A DNA stretch of 64,000 nucleotides. Source: Symbiodinium natans. Lineage: Eukaryota; Sar; Dinophyceae; Suessiales; Symbiodiniaceae. The stretch is taken from the NCBI GenBank assembly GCA_905221605.1, contig CAJNDS010000791.1, positions 822,001 to 886,000 on the forward strand. Direction: 5' to 3'. Within the stretch, counting starts at the first letter, position 1. Each line of letters starts with the position of its first letter. Below are positions 45,556-57,700 of the stretch, piece after piece. The notes under the pieces were generated by a model that was given only the letters and a program-made list of their open reading frames with translations, was not told the DNA's origin and made no database searches. Both the position numbers and the translations under genes were made by a program.

Positions 45556-48500
45556 TGCAGACCTTTCTCGCCTGACGCGGAATCTGCCCGTCTATCGAAA
45601 GCTGCAGTGTGGCTGGGACGCGGCTGGTGGTTTTTTCGCTTCAGGATCTAGGACCGGGAGTAGGCCCTTTTTCCCTTTTTTAGGGTTGGGGTTCCTTATA
45701 ATCCCCTTAAACCAAAACAAGGCACCCTTTTTATTCCTAGGTTACTCCCGGGCCTAGGGATTTCAGACTGCTTCACACCCCAGATTCAACATGTCCAGGG
45801 TGCGCCGAAGCCCCCAACCCCAAGCCACGAGTGAGCAACGGCACGTGCTGGGTTGCTGTTGAGGGCTTGAACGTGGGCTGCAGAACTGCAGCAAATTTTG
45901 TGTTGTCTTGACTATGGCAACTACATTCCTTAACAGCACCCCCCCCCCCCCCCCACAAAAAAAAAAACAAAAAACCCGAAACCCTGAACCCTGACTTTGG
46001 AACCCTGAGCCCAGCTGAGGGTTAGACTAAGCCCAGGCATTGGCCGCGGCTCCTTCGGCAAGGCGTATCTGGTCGAAGTCGTGAGGTGGGATCTGTGCTC
46101 AGGGTGCCTGGGATTTGGGGCTTTTGAGGGATTTATCCGATTTCGGTGTGGGTTGTATGTAGGGTCTATGCATCTTGTTGTTTGTGGGCATAGGGTCGCA
46201 GGTGTGCGTGCGATCTGTTCAGGCTCTTGTGTCCAGCTCGTTGCGCCAACGGCCTTAAGATCTGCAGTTGCGATGACTTTGTGGCGTTTTGGGGGGGCAT
46301 GTGTGGGCTCAGAGCTTAAGAGGTTTCGGGTTTCGGTTCAATCCTTCGCGCTTTGGGATGTATGTGGTGATAGCCGAGAGCACGTGCAACTGTTTGAAGC
46401 CCCTTGCTCTCAAGCATGGTGGGCTGATCGTGAATCGGTCGCTATGTTATCGCCCGACAAGCTACGTACTTCGTGTCTCGTCGAAATCGGCTTGGGAGCT
46501 CTCACTTGCCTCAAAGCAAACCCATCGTGCCAGCATTGTGGTGGGCTGCACCCCCGCAACCCCCCACCTTCTTAAGCCACGCAAGCTTGCCTCCAACACC
46601 ATATTATACATCCCTTCCAAACCCATCACGCCAGCATTCTGTTTGAGCAAACGAAACTTAGGCGAGAACAACCTACCCAAATCCTGATCCCCTTCGTGTA
46701 GTCGACCCCACAACGCACATGCGCCTGCCACAACGTCGCACAAGCCTTTAAAGAATCTGCAGGGCTGAGGGGCGATGCAAGGGACTTGGGTGAGAGAGCC
46801 TGCGGCTAGACGCTAATGAGTACGAAGCCTAGGCGAGGACGCCAATGTTGCCAAGCCAAGCCACACCTTTGCAAGGGGACACAGGCGAGCCACACCTTTA
46901 CAAGAAAGAACCTCCGCCGTGTCTTCCCGCGGGCCCCTGAAGCGTAAACACCAGCAGCTTTGGCCCCAGAAAGCCATCCCAAGCCAATCAGGGCGGGCAA
47001 GAAGAAAGCAGATACTGCCAGCCACCGCGCCACTTCCTCAGAAGCCATAGTCGTTTAGATTTAAGGGTGTTCTGGGTTGAGGATTCGAAGATGGAACAGA
47101 AAACTGAAAAGCTTGTGCAAGCTCCATCATCGCGCAACAAGCTGCTGAGAGGCATGGCTACGAAGTGGTTGCCTGTGGATTTGGAGTTGAAGGAAGCGCC
47201 GGCTTCGGTCTGTCTGTCCGTTCAGAGATTAAGGCGTCGGGTAGTGATGAAAGGTGAGAGAGCACCTTGGCAGCCCTGTGCCGGCATCAAGGTGCTCAAG
47301 AAGCTGCCGCTGCTGGAAGTCGGCGAGGTGCCTGAAAGTCTGAATCTCCGGCGAAGGGGTCCCTTTACCCCTAAGATAAAACATGCCCTAAACTTTCCTG
47401 AGCCCTCAGCCCGAAACCCTATAAGCCCTTCAGCCCAAAGCCCTATAGCCCTTAAATCTCCTTTTCAAGCAAGCCGCCCTCAAACCCGGATTTCCAAGCC
47501 TGAAGCCCCAAAATTGCAAGCGCTGCGCGCCAAGCGGCTCGGCCCGAAAATCTAGACACGGCTCTGTTGAAGGCTAGATTGGGTTGAGAATTAACCCTAC
47601 ACCCTAGACATCCCTAACCCCCCCCACAAAGTATTTTGGGCTCATGGTTGCTAATGTCGACACTTTGCCATAGTTCTTCAGAAAGACCCTCCAACATGAG
47701 CCGGAAAGGGGGGAGTGGGTGTATCGAAGGGATAAGAGGTGTGGAAAGCAGGGGAACAACCGACGCCCGCTGAGGTGGGGCCTTCAATCCCTGAAAACCC
47801 CTAGAGCCCGCAGGCCCAGCGGGAAGGAGCATTTCGCGAAGCACAGCTGATGCGCAAGATCTCCCGGAATTGCTCCTTGAGCCTGCACTACTGTAAGGAA
47901 TTATCGGGTTGGGGGCCGGAGGGTGGAGAGCTTCGGGCTGAGGGTTGTGGATTGTTCTCTAAATCCGGCACCCTTCTAAGCTCGAAGCCTGCGGCCTGAA
48001 CGCTTCCCTCGCAGGTCCATTCATCACACAGTTCCACGAGGCCGGTGTTGGGGGACTTAATTTTGGTTGAGGGAGCAAGTCGACCCGAGCCCGATCCTCT
48101 TGAAGCCCTTAGACCCCGCGACCCGTCAGGGATTGGAGCAGGCGTAGCAGCGGCATAAGGGTCTTTGAACGAAAAGCTGGGTGTGGCTTTGTCATGGTTC
48201 GGCGCAGAGAGGACCAAGCCCCCTGGGTTTCATGTAAGTTTCTCCAGGGAAGCCTAGACAGAGCGTGGACTCTGAAACTGCGACAGGTGCTGCTGTGCAG
48301 AGGCGGCACCGTTCTTTGCCTCATCATGGAGTCTCCTGGCCTTGCTAGGAAGACTTTCGCAGAGTTTTTTCCATCTAGGTTTGCTTGGGTGTAGCAAGCT
48401 CGCAACGACTGAGACGGCTGTGTACTCTACTTCTTGCGTAGCCGTGTGCCGTCCTTCAACGAATTGAGAGCTCCCAAGCAAGGAATTAGATGTACTGCAA

Positions 48501-48749
48501 ACAAATCCCCAAGATTCCCTCAAGCCTCAGATGAATCAGGATTCCAGCGCTTCTGCAAGAAGTTTCAGCCCTTGGCCCTGTGGCGTTTTAGGTGGCCCCC
48601 CAAGACCCCAAACTCGAAAGCCACAGGCCCTAAACCCAAAACCCTTAAACCCTAAACCCTAGCACTCTAAACTGGCTTAAGGTACTGCTCTGGAGGCGAC
48701 CTGCGGGGTGAGATCCTCCGCCGGCGCGACGAGGCCGAGGCGCGTTTGT

Positions 48750-48795
<46 letters not shown>

Positions 48796-51700
48796 GGGAG
48801 GCTTTAGGATTTAGGGTTTCGGGTTTTTGCATGCTCTGGGCCTTGATCCGGCTTCTAGAAGCATGGGAGAACAAAAGCAGCCACCACCGAAATCGAAGTG
48901 GAGATGAATTATTACCAGCGATGTTTGGTGTGCTGGATGCCCCAAGACCACCGCATGGTGTAACCCTGAAGCCCTGAAGCAACCAAAGACCCTGCCCCCC
49001 CCCCCCCCCCCCCTTAAATCCACTCCCAAACCCTTAAACCCTAAGCGCTCTTTTGTTGGTCTTTTCTTCGGCTGCTGGCTTTCGAACTTGCGCTTCCCGC
49101 AACCAGAGGCAGAAACCACCGCTGGGCTGGCTTGTGCCTGGAAATTCTCTTGGATCGGTATGGGCTCAGGTAAAAAACTCCGGGCAGGAACAGCCCTGCG
49201 GCCCAGGGGCACCCGAGGGGCTTATGCTGAAGCACCTTCAATCCCAAAGCCTGAGGCCCAACCTATAAAGTGCCTCTTTCCATTGCTTCCCTGCATCTTT
49301 TAGACCCGCACTCTTCGGATCATTGCTCCCTGCATTTCGGAGGGCAGGAAGTTTGCTGAAGACCAGCTACTTCGGCTCCTTCGCTGCAGTTAAGCCGGCT
49401 GTTGGGGTTTGCAGGGTTTATACGTTTAAAGCGGCGTATGGGGTTTACAGGGTTGAGTTTGGGTGTGTACTGAAGGGTACTCGCCGAAGCTTGCGCAAAC
49501 CAGGAACCCGAAACCCAAGTTTGCCACCGGATGGCCTAAACCCAAGCCAGTAGACACCCGAAACTCCCCAGTCGAGGTGGGCTGCGCAGATAGCTCTTGC
49601 CCTACAGCACTGCCACTCCCGAGGACTGCAGGGGAAGGGCACTAACAACACACAGCTCCCGCCAAGCGGAACTGGTTTAGGTAGGGCTATGGGGCTTAGG
49701 TGATTTACGTGGCTTGCTCTGCCCTAGTCCCTAGCAATCAAAACGACCCCCCTCCACGGCCCTCGAACCCTGAACCCAAACCCTAAACCCTAATTCCCAA
49801 TTCCTAATTTTCCCGCCTCTTGGAGGCATCCTGCATCGGGACGTCAAGCCAGGGAACTGCTTCTTCCGGTGCCCAGGTCTAGGGTTTGGGGGTTTTGGGG
49901 GTTTTTGGGGTTTTGGGGGTTTTGGGGGTGTTGGGGGTGTTTGGGGGTTTTGGGGGGGTGTTTGGGGGTTTGAGGGTTTTGGGGGTTTTGTCTTTCTTTT
50001 GTGGGGGGTTTTGGGGGGGTTTTGGGGGGTCTTGGGTTGTGTGGGTTTTGGGGGTATTTGGGGGTTTGGGGGTTTTGGGGGTTTTGGGGGGTTTTGGGGG
50101 TTTTGGGGTTTTGGGGTTTTGGGGGGTTGGGGGGTTTTGGGGGGTTTTGGGGGTTTTGGGGTTTTGTGGTTTTGGGGGTTTTGGGGGCTTCTGAGTTTTT
50201 TTGGGTTTTTGGGGTTTTGGGGGGTTTTGGGGGTTTTGGGGTTTTGGGGTTTTGGGGGTTTTGGGGGTTTTGGGGGTTTTGGGGGTTTTGGGGGTTTTGG
50301 GGGTTTTGGGGGTTTTGGGGGTTTTGGGGGTTTTGGGGGTTTTGGGGGTTTTGGGGGTTTTGGGGGTTTTGGGGGTTTTGGGGGTTTTGGGGGTTTTGGG
50401 GGGTTTGGGGGTTTTGGGGGTTTTGGGGGTTTTGGGGGTTTTGGGGGTTTTGGGGGTTTTGGGGGGTTTGGGGGGTTTGGGGGGTTTTGGGGTTTTTGGG
50501 GTTTTGGAGGTTTTGGAGGTTTTGGAGGTTTTGGAGGTTTTGGAGGTTTGGGGTTTTGGGGGTTTTGTGGGTTTTTTGGGTTTTGGGGTTTGGGGTTTGG
50601 GGGTTGGGGTTTGCAGGGGTCACAGGGTTTCTAGGGTTTGAAAGGCTTTAGGATTTGTAGAGTTTCTTCTTCGATACTCTCGGCCAGTTCGGTGCGAAAG
50701 AAACTATGCAAATGTTTGCAATCGGGTGGACTGATCGAGCCTCTGTCACGGCGTTGGGGGAGAAGACCGCGTGAGTGGAAACACCAGTTCAACAAAATCC
50801 AGCAGCTTCAACATTGCGGGGTTTGGTGTTTGGGGTCTAGGGTGTACATGAATTTTCATGAGGGGTTGAGGGTTTTTGGTGAAGAAGCTTATCCGGTTGT
50901 GGGGTTCGGTGAAACACTCTTTTAGGCCTGCCATTGAATTCAAAGTGAGCAGAGTCACGCACAGGTGGAGCCCTCCTCCTTGGGGATTTCGGCATCTCCT
51001 GCGACCTAGACGAGCAGCCTGTACCGCTTCATCTAATGCTGCTTCGGAAGCCTGAGGTTTAGGGATCCGGGATACTAGGTCTGAGCTGTTGCTGGGTATG
51101 AGGTGAAGCTGAGTGTAGGAGATTGGAGGCGTCAGGTGCTGGTATGAAGCTGGACAAGTCCCCAGCCCTATAACCCAGGCTCCTTCCACCGTGGAGCCCA
51201 GCTTTCTCTCCCAGATGGGTGTTTCCCTCTGAATTCTACTCGAAGGTGAGCCCTGAAGAGACCCCTCCAGCGCATGCCCCCTGAAGGGGTGCAAGGGCTT
51301 CTGGTCTAGGACTTTGCCCCTGCAACCTTTTCCAAAGTGTCCCCGCATAAAAGGCATCACCTGGCAAAGACCTGCTGCGGCTCGCCGTTGTACCTGAGCC
51401 CCGAGATCGTGAACCAGCAGCCGTACCTGGGTCTCTTGAGAAGATGGGCTTGGGATGTACAGATGTACATCGCCATGCCACCAAGGTTCCGAGGTGCCGG
51501 CTGGCTTCGGTCGCCTAAGCCCTGAACCCTGCCAATCCTGAACTAACAACCCCAGCAGCCACAAGGTACGCTTACGCATCCGACGTCTGGAGCTTCGGCA
51601 TAACGCTGTACGAGATGGCCATGCTGGTTCCGCCCTTCAAGGGTAGCAACATCTGCCAGGCAGGGTGTTACAGGGCTTGTTGGTTGTGGGGCTGAAAGGC

Positions 51701-54700
51701 TCTACTCTACGGTGCTTAGGCTTGTCATCGTTTGTATGACTGCCCTGCCCTATTTGTATATGTCAAAACCTGTGACTTGTGTTGATCTTGCGAAACCTTA
51801 ATGTGGAGGTCTCCTGGAGGGCCAAGGAGTTCTCCCCGTCAACTTTCGGTCGACCAGGTGGCCCAAGGTCTTGTACCAAACTGCGCAGGGGTCTGCTGGG
51901 GATCTCCCAGTACTCCATCGTCAGATTACCAGCTACGACATGTTTGGAGGTTGCGGCCCCTCGCCGCGTTTCGAGTTCGATTCGACGAAGTCGAAAGAAA
52001 ACATGTCTTAACGCTGAAAATTAACGTGTCTAGGTCAGAAGATCCCAGATGTTCAGGAGACAAACTTGTTGTTCACGGGCCGATATCCTTCTCCAAAAGC
52101 CCGCAGAAAGAAGCGTGACCATCTTCTTCCGACAACATTGCGAGGACTCAATGATCAGAGTCGAGTGAGTCCAAGCTTTGTCGCTACCTCGCAATCTCAA
52201 CTGCAGCTTGTCGCTTGAAGGCAACGGAATTAACAACCCTTTTCCGCCTGCCGAGTCTTCTGGCCCCACTTACAGATGCTTCTGCAGTCGATCCGACAGC
52301 TTCATCTAAAACAATTTCTAGTCTTGGACGGTTGACGTTTGAAGGAACTTATATAGTTTAAGTAGGCTATCTTTGCTTTTTCGGTCACCTACCAAAAGAC
52401 GCCCTAAACCCTAAACCCTAAGCCCTAAGCCCTAAACCCTAAATGGCCCGAAAGGATCCCAAGGCTTTTGCCTTCTCTGCGCCAGGTCGCCTTCCGGATC
52501 GTCGGCACCGAGCCTCCGCCACTGGAGAGCCGAAAGGGGTGAGTGTCTTAGGGTTTGGGTTTAGGGTTCAGGGTGGTTTAGGGAGGCCACACTCGTTTCT
52601 TTGAAGAAGGCCTAGCGATCCCCGACAGGCCCGCCCCCACCTCCACCCACCACCCCACCACTCCCCCCCACCACCCCACACCCCCCCCACCCCAAAGCCA
52701 GAAGAAGTTTTCCACCATAAAGACGCCCCCATGTCTTCTGACAGCTGGATCTTTGGCCCCGTTTCTGGCCACCGTGAGGTCAAGACGGCCAACACCTTTC
52801 AGACCCTTAAACTCTCAACCCCAGACGCTAACAATAAACCCTAAACCCTAAACCCTAAGCCCTAAACCCTAATTTTTAGCCACCCATGAGCCCGTAAGTA
52901 GGAGCCTGGCTTCTCCAGCGCCTTGGCCATGCTGATCCATCGACTGCTGGTCAAGGCCCTTACCCGCACATGAAGGGTTTCCGAACATAGGGTTAAGGGT
53001 TAAGGGTTTAGGGTTTAGGGGTACTTTTGTTTTTTTTTCTTTTTTTTCCGGGGGGCCGGGGGGTCCCTTTAAGGGGATTCGATTCTATTTGGGGCATAAA
53101 AGGGGTACCCGTATTTTGAGAAATGCCCACATGTTCCTGGCTACTAGCCCCAAACCACGAAACCTACACCAATCAGGAGGTCCGCAGCCTTGCAAAACAC
53201 CCCCCAATCCATCACGTCACATCCTCAGAGTCTCAGTAGATTGGGAAAAGAGAAAAGATCTGCAGGGAAACTTCACTTTCAGGGCTTTCAGGGCTTTCAG
53301 GGCCTTCGGGGCCTTCGGGGCTCCTTGGGACCTTGGGGCGGCCACAGAAAAGTGCTCGGGTTGAGGCGGTCAGTGCGTTCAGAGAGTGCGACGCTCGCAT
53401 TCACAGCGGCACCTTTCTAGCCTCGCTTGCAGCATATATATATATATGTATATATATGTATATATATGTATATCCATTTTCGAGACCGGGACGCTGTGGG
53501 AGTGCACTTTTTTCTATTTGTTGAACGTACATTTTCTATGAATAAATAAAAAAGCAAATAAATACATAATGTGTATATAAGATATCATGCATGTACATAC
53601 ATATATATATACATATATACATACACATATATATATATGCTCACCCCCCCCCCCCCCCCCTGACAGACCCCGGAAACAAAAAAAGGGCTGAGGGCGCGAC
53701 GGACAGCATAGCTGCACACAGTAGCCAGACACGTTAACACACAATAGAGCATATATTTTTTCGATTAGTACGGCTTTGTGTTCGCAATGACAGATGCAGG
53801 CAGATGTGAGAAGGACGCATGCTGTAAGGACCTGAACAATTTGCTCGACATCGTGGATTGCTATTGATTTTAATAAGATTGCTCTTAGTTTTACTTGGGT
53901 TCCTATTAAGTTTATTAGGATTCATAGGCTTCGTATGAGTTCAATAGGAATCCTATTTAAATCAATAGGAACCCCATTGAAATGAATGAGAACCCTATTG
54001 AAATTAAGACGAGTCTTTTTTGAAAACTTAGTAAGAATCCTAGTACAATTAATAAGAACCTGGTTGAAATACGTAGAAGCTCCTATTAAAATTTCTTGGC
54101 GTCCTAAATTCAGAGGAACCATAGGAAGGCCATTCAAATGAATAGGAACCCTTTTGAATTCATAGGAATGCTATTAAAATTAATAGGAACCCTACAAAAG
54201 AATCTATGAATTCTTTTTAAGAGTAACAGGAATCCGTGTAACATGAAGATGAATCCTATTAAAGGATTAAGAGGGGCCAATAAAATTCTATAAAAACAGC
54301 AATGTGGACCCTTCAAAACTTAAAACAATAAGAGTCGTACTGTTAGAATTATAATAACCCTATTAAAACATGTAATTAACAGGATTGCTAATAAAACAAA
54401 TGAGAGTTACAATTACATTACTTCGAGTCCAATTGAAATGAATAGGGAACAGGATTTAAAAACATAATCGGAGCACTGTGGAATCTAGTAGGAATCCTAT
54501 GAACATTTTTAGGAACCCTGTCAACATGAATGAGAAACCCTGTCAAAATGAATACGAAGCCTATTCCAATTAATCAGAAGCCTTTTTAAATGAATAGGAA
54601 GCTTGTCAAAGCAAAAGGAACCCGATTAGAAATTGTAAGACATCTTATGAAAATGAATAAGAAGCCTATTGAAATTAATAGGAATATGTATAAAATTTGT

Positions 54701-57700
54701 TATGAAGCTTATTAAAATTCTAAGACTTTTATTAAAACTAACTAGGAAGAAGAATGCTATTACAATTACTCAGAATCGTATTCCAATTATTTGGCATGTA
54801 ATTAAAGTGAATAGGAATCAATATTAAACCCAATAAAGTCCTTTAACAGGCATCCTTTAAAATCTAATACGAACCCCATTAAACAAATACAGGAATCCCA
54901 TTGCCATTGAAGATCACTTAGAATGCTAGTAAAATGATTAGGAGTCTTATTAATTAAATAAGGACTCCCGTTAAAGTGAACAGGGGTATTATTAAATTTA
55001 ATAGGCAGCCTAAAACATAATAAGGAATCATATAAGAACCCCTGAAAAACTCTTATCAAAAATCCAGTTTCTAAAAATCCAAAAATCCAAACATCCACCC
55101 CAAAGGTTTGGATTTTTGGAAACTCGAGCGAGCCTCAAAATCCAAAAATCGAACAAATTCCTCGAGTTTCCAAAATTCCAAAAAAACCCACCCCAAGGTT
55201 GGGGATTTTGGAAACTCGAGGAATTTGCTCGGTTTTTGGATTTTGAGGCTTTTGCTGGAGTTTCCAAAAATCCGAAACTTGGGTTGGAGTTTTTGGAATT
55301 TTGGAATTTTGGAAACTCGAGGAATTTCCTCAAAATCCAAAAATCGAGCAAATTCCTCGAGTTTCCAAAATTCCAAAATTCCAAAAAAATCCACCCCAAG
55401 GTTGGGAATTTTGGAAACTCGAGGAATTTGCTCGATTTCTGGATTTTGAGGCTCCCGCTCGAGTTTCCAAAAATCCAAACCTTGGGGTGGATTTTTTTGG
55501 ATTTTTGGAATTTTGGAAACTCGAGGAATTTCCTCAAAATCCAAAAATCGAGCAAATTCCTCGAGTTTCCAAAATTCCAAAAATCCAAAAAAATCATCCC
55601 AAGGTTGGGGATTTTGGAAACTCGAGGAATTTGCTCGATTTTTGGATTTTGAGGCTCCCGCTCGAGTTTCCAAAAACCCAAACCTTGGGGTGGTTTTTTT
55701 TTTGGATTTTTGGAATTTTGGAAACTCGAGGAATTTCCTCAAAATCCAAAAATCGAGCAAATTCCTCGAGTTTCCAAAATTCCAAAAATCCAAAAAAATC
55801 CACCCCAAGGTTGGGGATTTTGGAAACTCGAGGAATTTGCTCGATTTTTGGATTTTGAGGCTCCCGCTCGAGTTTCCAAAAATCCAAACCTTGGGGTGGA
55901 TTTTTTTGGATTTTTGGAATTTTGGAAACTCGAGGAATTTGCTCGATTTTTGGATTTTGAGGCTCCCGCTCGAGTTTCCAAAAATCCAAACCTTGGGGTG
56001 GGTTTTTGTGGAATTTTGGAATTTTGGAAACTCGAGGAATTTGCTCGGTTTTAGGATTTTGAGGCTCCCGCTCGAGTTTCCAAAAAGCGGAACCCTGGGT
56101 TGGATTTTTGGATTTTTGGAAACTCGAGGAATTTTGGAGTGGTGCTTTTCCCCCCGCCCCCTTCCTGAACAGACCGGAAATATACTTCCGGGGTCTGTCG
56201 AGGGGGGGGGTGACCATATATATATATATATGTGATCAGCTAAGCCCATCGGCTGTCTTGCTTGGGGCTTGGGGCTTGGGAGCAACTCCAAACCCTAAAT
56301 CCTAAACCCTGAACCCTGAACCCTAAACCCGAAACCCAAGACCCCACTCAGACTGATTGCGCCTTCGAGGAGGCTTCCAACAGAGCCACGCTGGACGAGG
56401 CCATTGCTGAATTGGAGTCAGAGAAATCTCAACCCTAAACCCTATAAACTTAAACCCTAAGGGCTCGGCCGTACCAAACCCAAATTCATTCTGTGGACTT
56501 AGGGTTCAGAGTCCTTTAGAGTTTTAGAGTCTGAGATTCAAGGTTTAGCGTTTCCACCATCACCTTGAGTTATTGGTTTGTGTTTGGGTGGAGCTGTGAG
56601 GCGGGGGGATTATGGGCTTTCCGACGTCTTGTCCTCCCGGCGATCCCAGGGCAGATGGCTGCTTCTGGGATGTCGGGCGATGTGGGGCGCAACGACGCAC
56701 AAGTCTGGCGTAGAGTGTGTCAATGTGAAGGAAGAGATGTTTTACGCGGAGCTGTGGTCGAATGTTGGCAGGCTAGATAGGTATGCAACTACGTGATTGG
56801 ACGTTGGCAGCTGAAATGATATTTGGATGCTGGGTGGGCGGCTGGGTGGGTGACTGGGTGGGTGGGTGGGGGGTGGGTGGACGAGTGGGTGGGCGAGTGG
56901 GTGGGCGGGTGGGTGGGCGGGTGGGTGGGGAGTGGGGCTGGGGCTTCGGTCAAGGACCGAGCACTTGTTCCGTCTTGAAGACCCTCTGTGTAAAGAAGGG
57001 CCCACAGGAAACTTTAGCTCACACATTGAATACCGGAGACTCCGCGCACCCCGGCAAAGGCCTACTGTTTTGAACATGGCGGGCACGAGAGGGTTCTGAT
57101 TCCTGAGTCGCAACGTGTCGTGGCTGGTCTTAGCACAGCGAAATTTCAACACTCGTACCCTGCCTTCAAAAAGAAGCGCGGTGCCAGGCGCTGCATTCTG
57201 CGCCCCTGGCGGCTGTGGCGGCCGCTGTGGCGGCGGAGCACGGATTGCGGCTGGAGCCGGCTCCGCCAGCAAGATCTTGATTTCGAAGGAGTTTGTAGAA
57301 TGTTGTTTTTGGGCGGGGGGGGGGGGGTATTGCACAGCTTGCACTGTAAGACAGAAGCCCCAAACATTGAACTCGTTTAGCCTTGCAAGCACTAAAATCA
57401 ACTCTGTGATTGAGGAGTTTGTGCGGTTGTTGCGTGTGTTTGCGGTGTTCATGTCAAGTCGACAGCGCCCTAAATCCTATACTATACTCCAAGCCCGAAA
57501 GTGTCAACGCAACATAGCACATACTGTTTAGCTTCGCAATGTCCTGCCCAGACCGTCAAACCCCAAACCTTAAGATGCTAAGCTAAACCGTAAGCCCTCC
57601 AATGTGCTTCCATTTCTCCTTCATGCCAGCTTGCGGGCGACTCTTCCGGCGGCCTAGTAGAGCGACTACGGCGGACGATGCCCTCACATTGCCAGGAGAG

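Noticed and set aside
45389-45577. Separate + strand ORF and overlapping minus ORF before the kinase
   Set aside because: Both look protein-like, but they overlap the first kinase exon in other frames and have no supported boundaries; an upstream kinase exon here remains possible.
47067-47555. A single 162-codon gene
   Set aside because: Part of it (47,274-47,327) is a kinase exon; the rest is intron that happens to stay in frame, and using it would insert a long stretch between the glycine loop and the ATP lysine.
49844-50651. ORFs of 259, 211 and 216 codons rich in Asn/Pro or Gly/Phe/Trp
   Set aside because: They lie over the (GGGGGTTTT)n array inside a kinase intron and exist only because of the repeat.
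55071-56291. 406-codon minus ORF and 240-codon plus ORF taken as genes
   Set aside because: The inverted repeats make both strands open and similar; no start context, splice sites or known domain support translation.
56742-57452. 236-codon minus ORF
   Set aside because: It includes a Pro/His-rich translation of the GGGTGGG repeat and overlaps + strand coding-like frames; no motif supports it.
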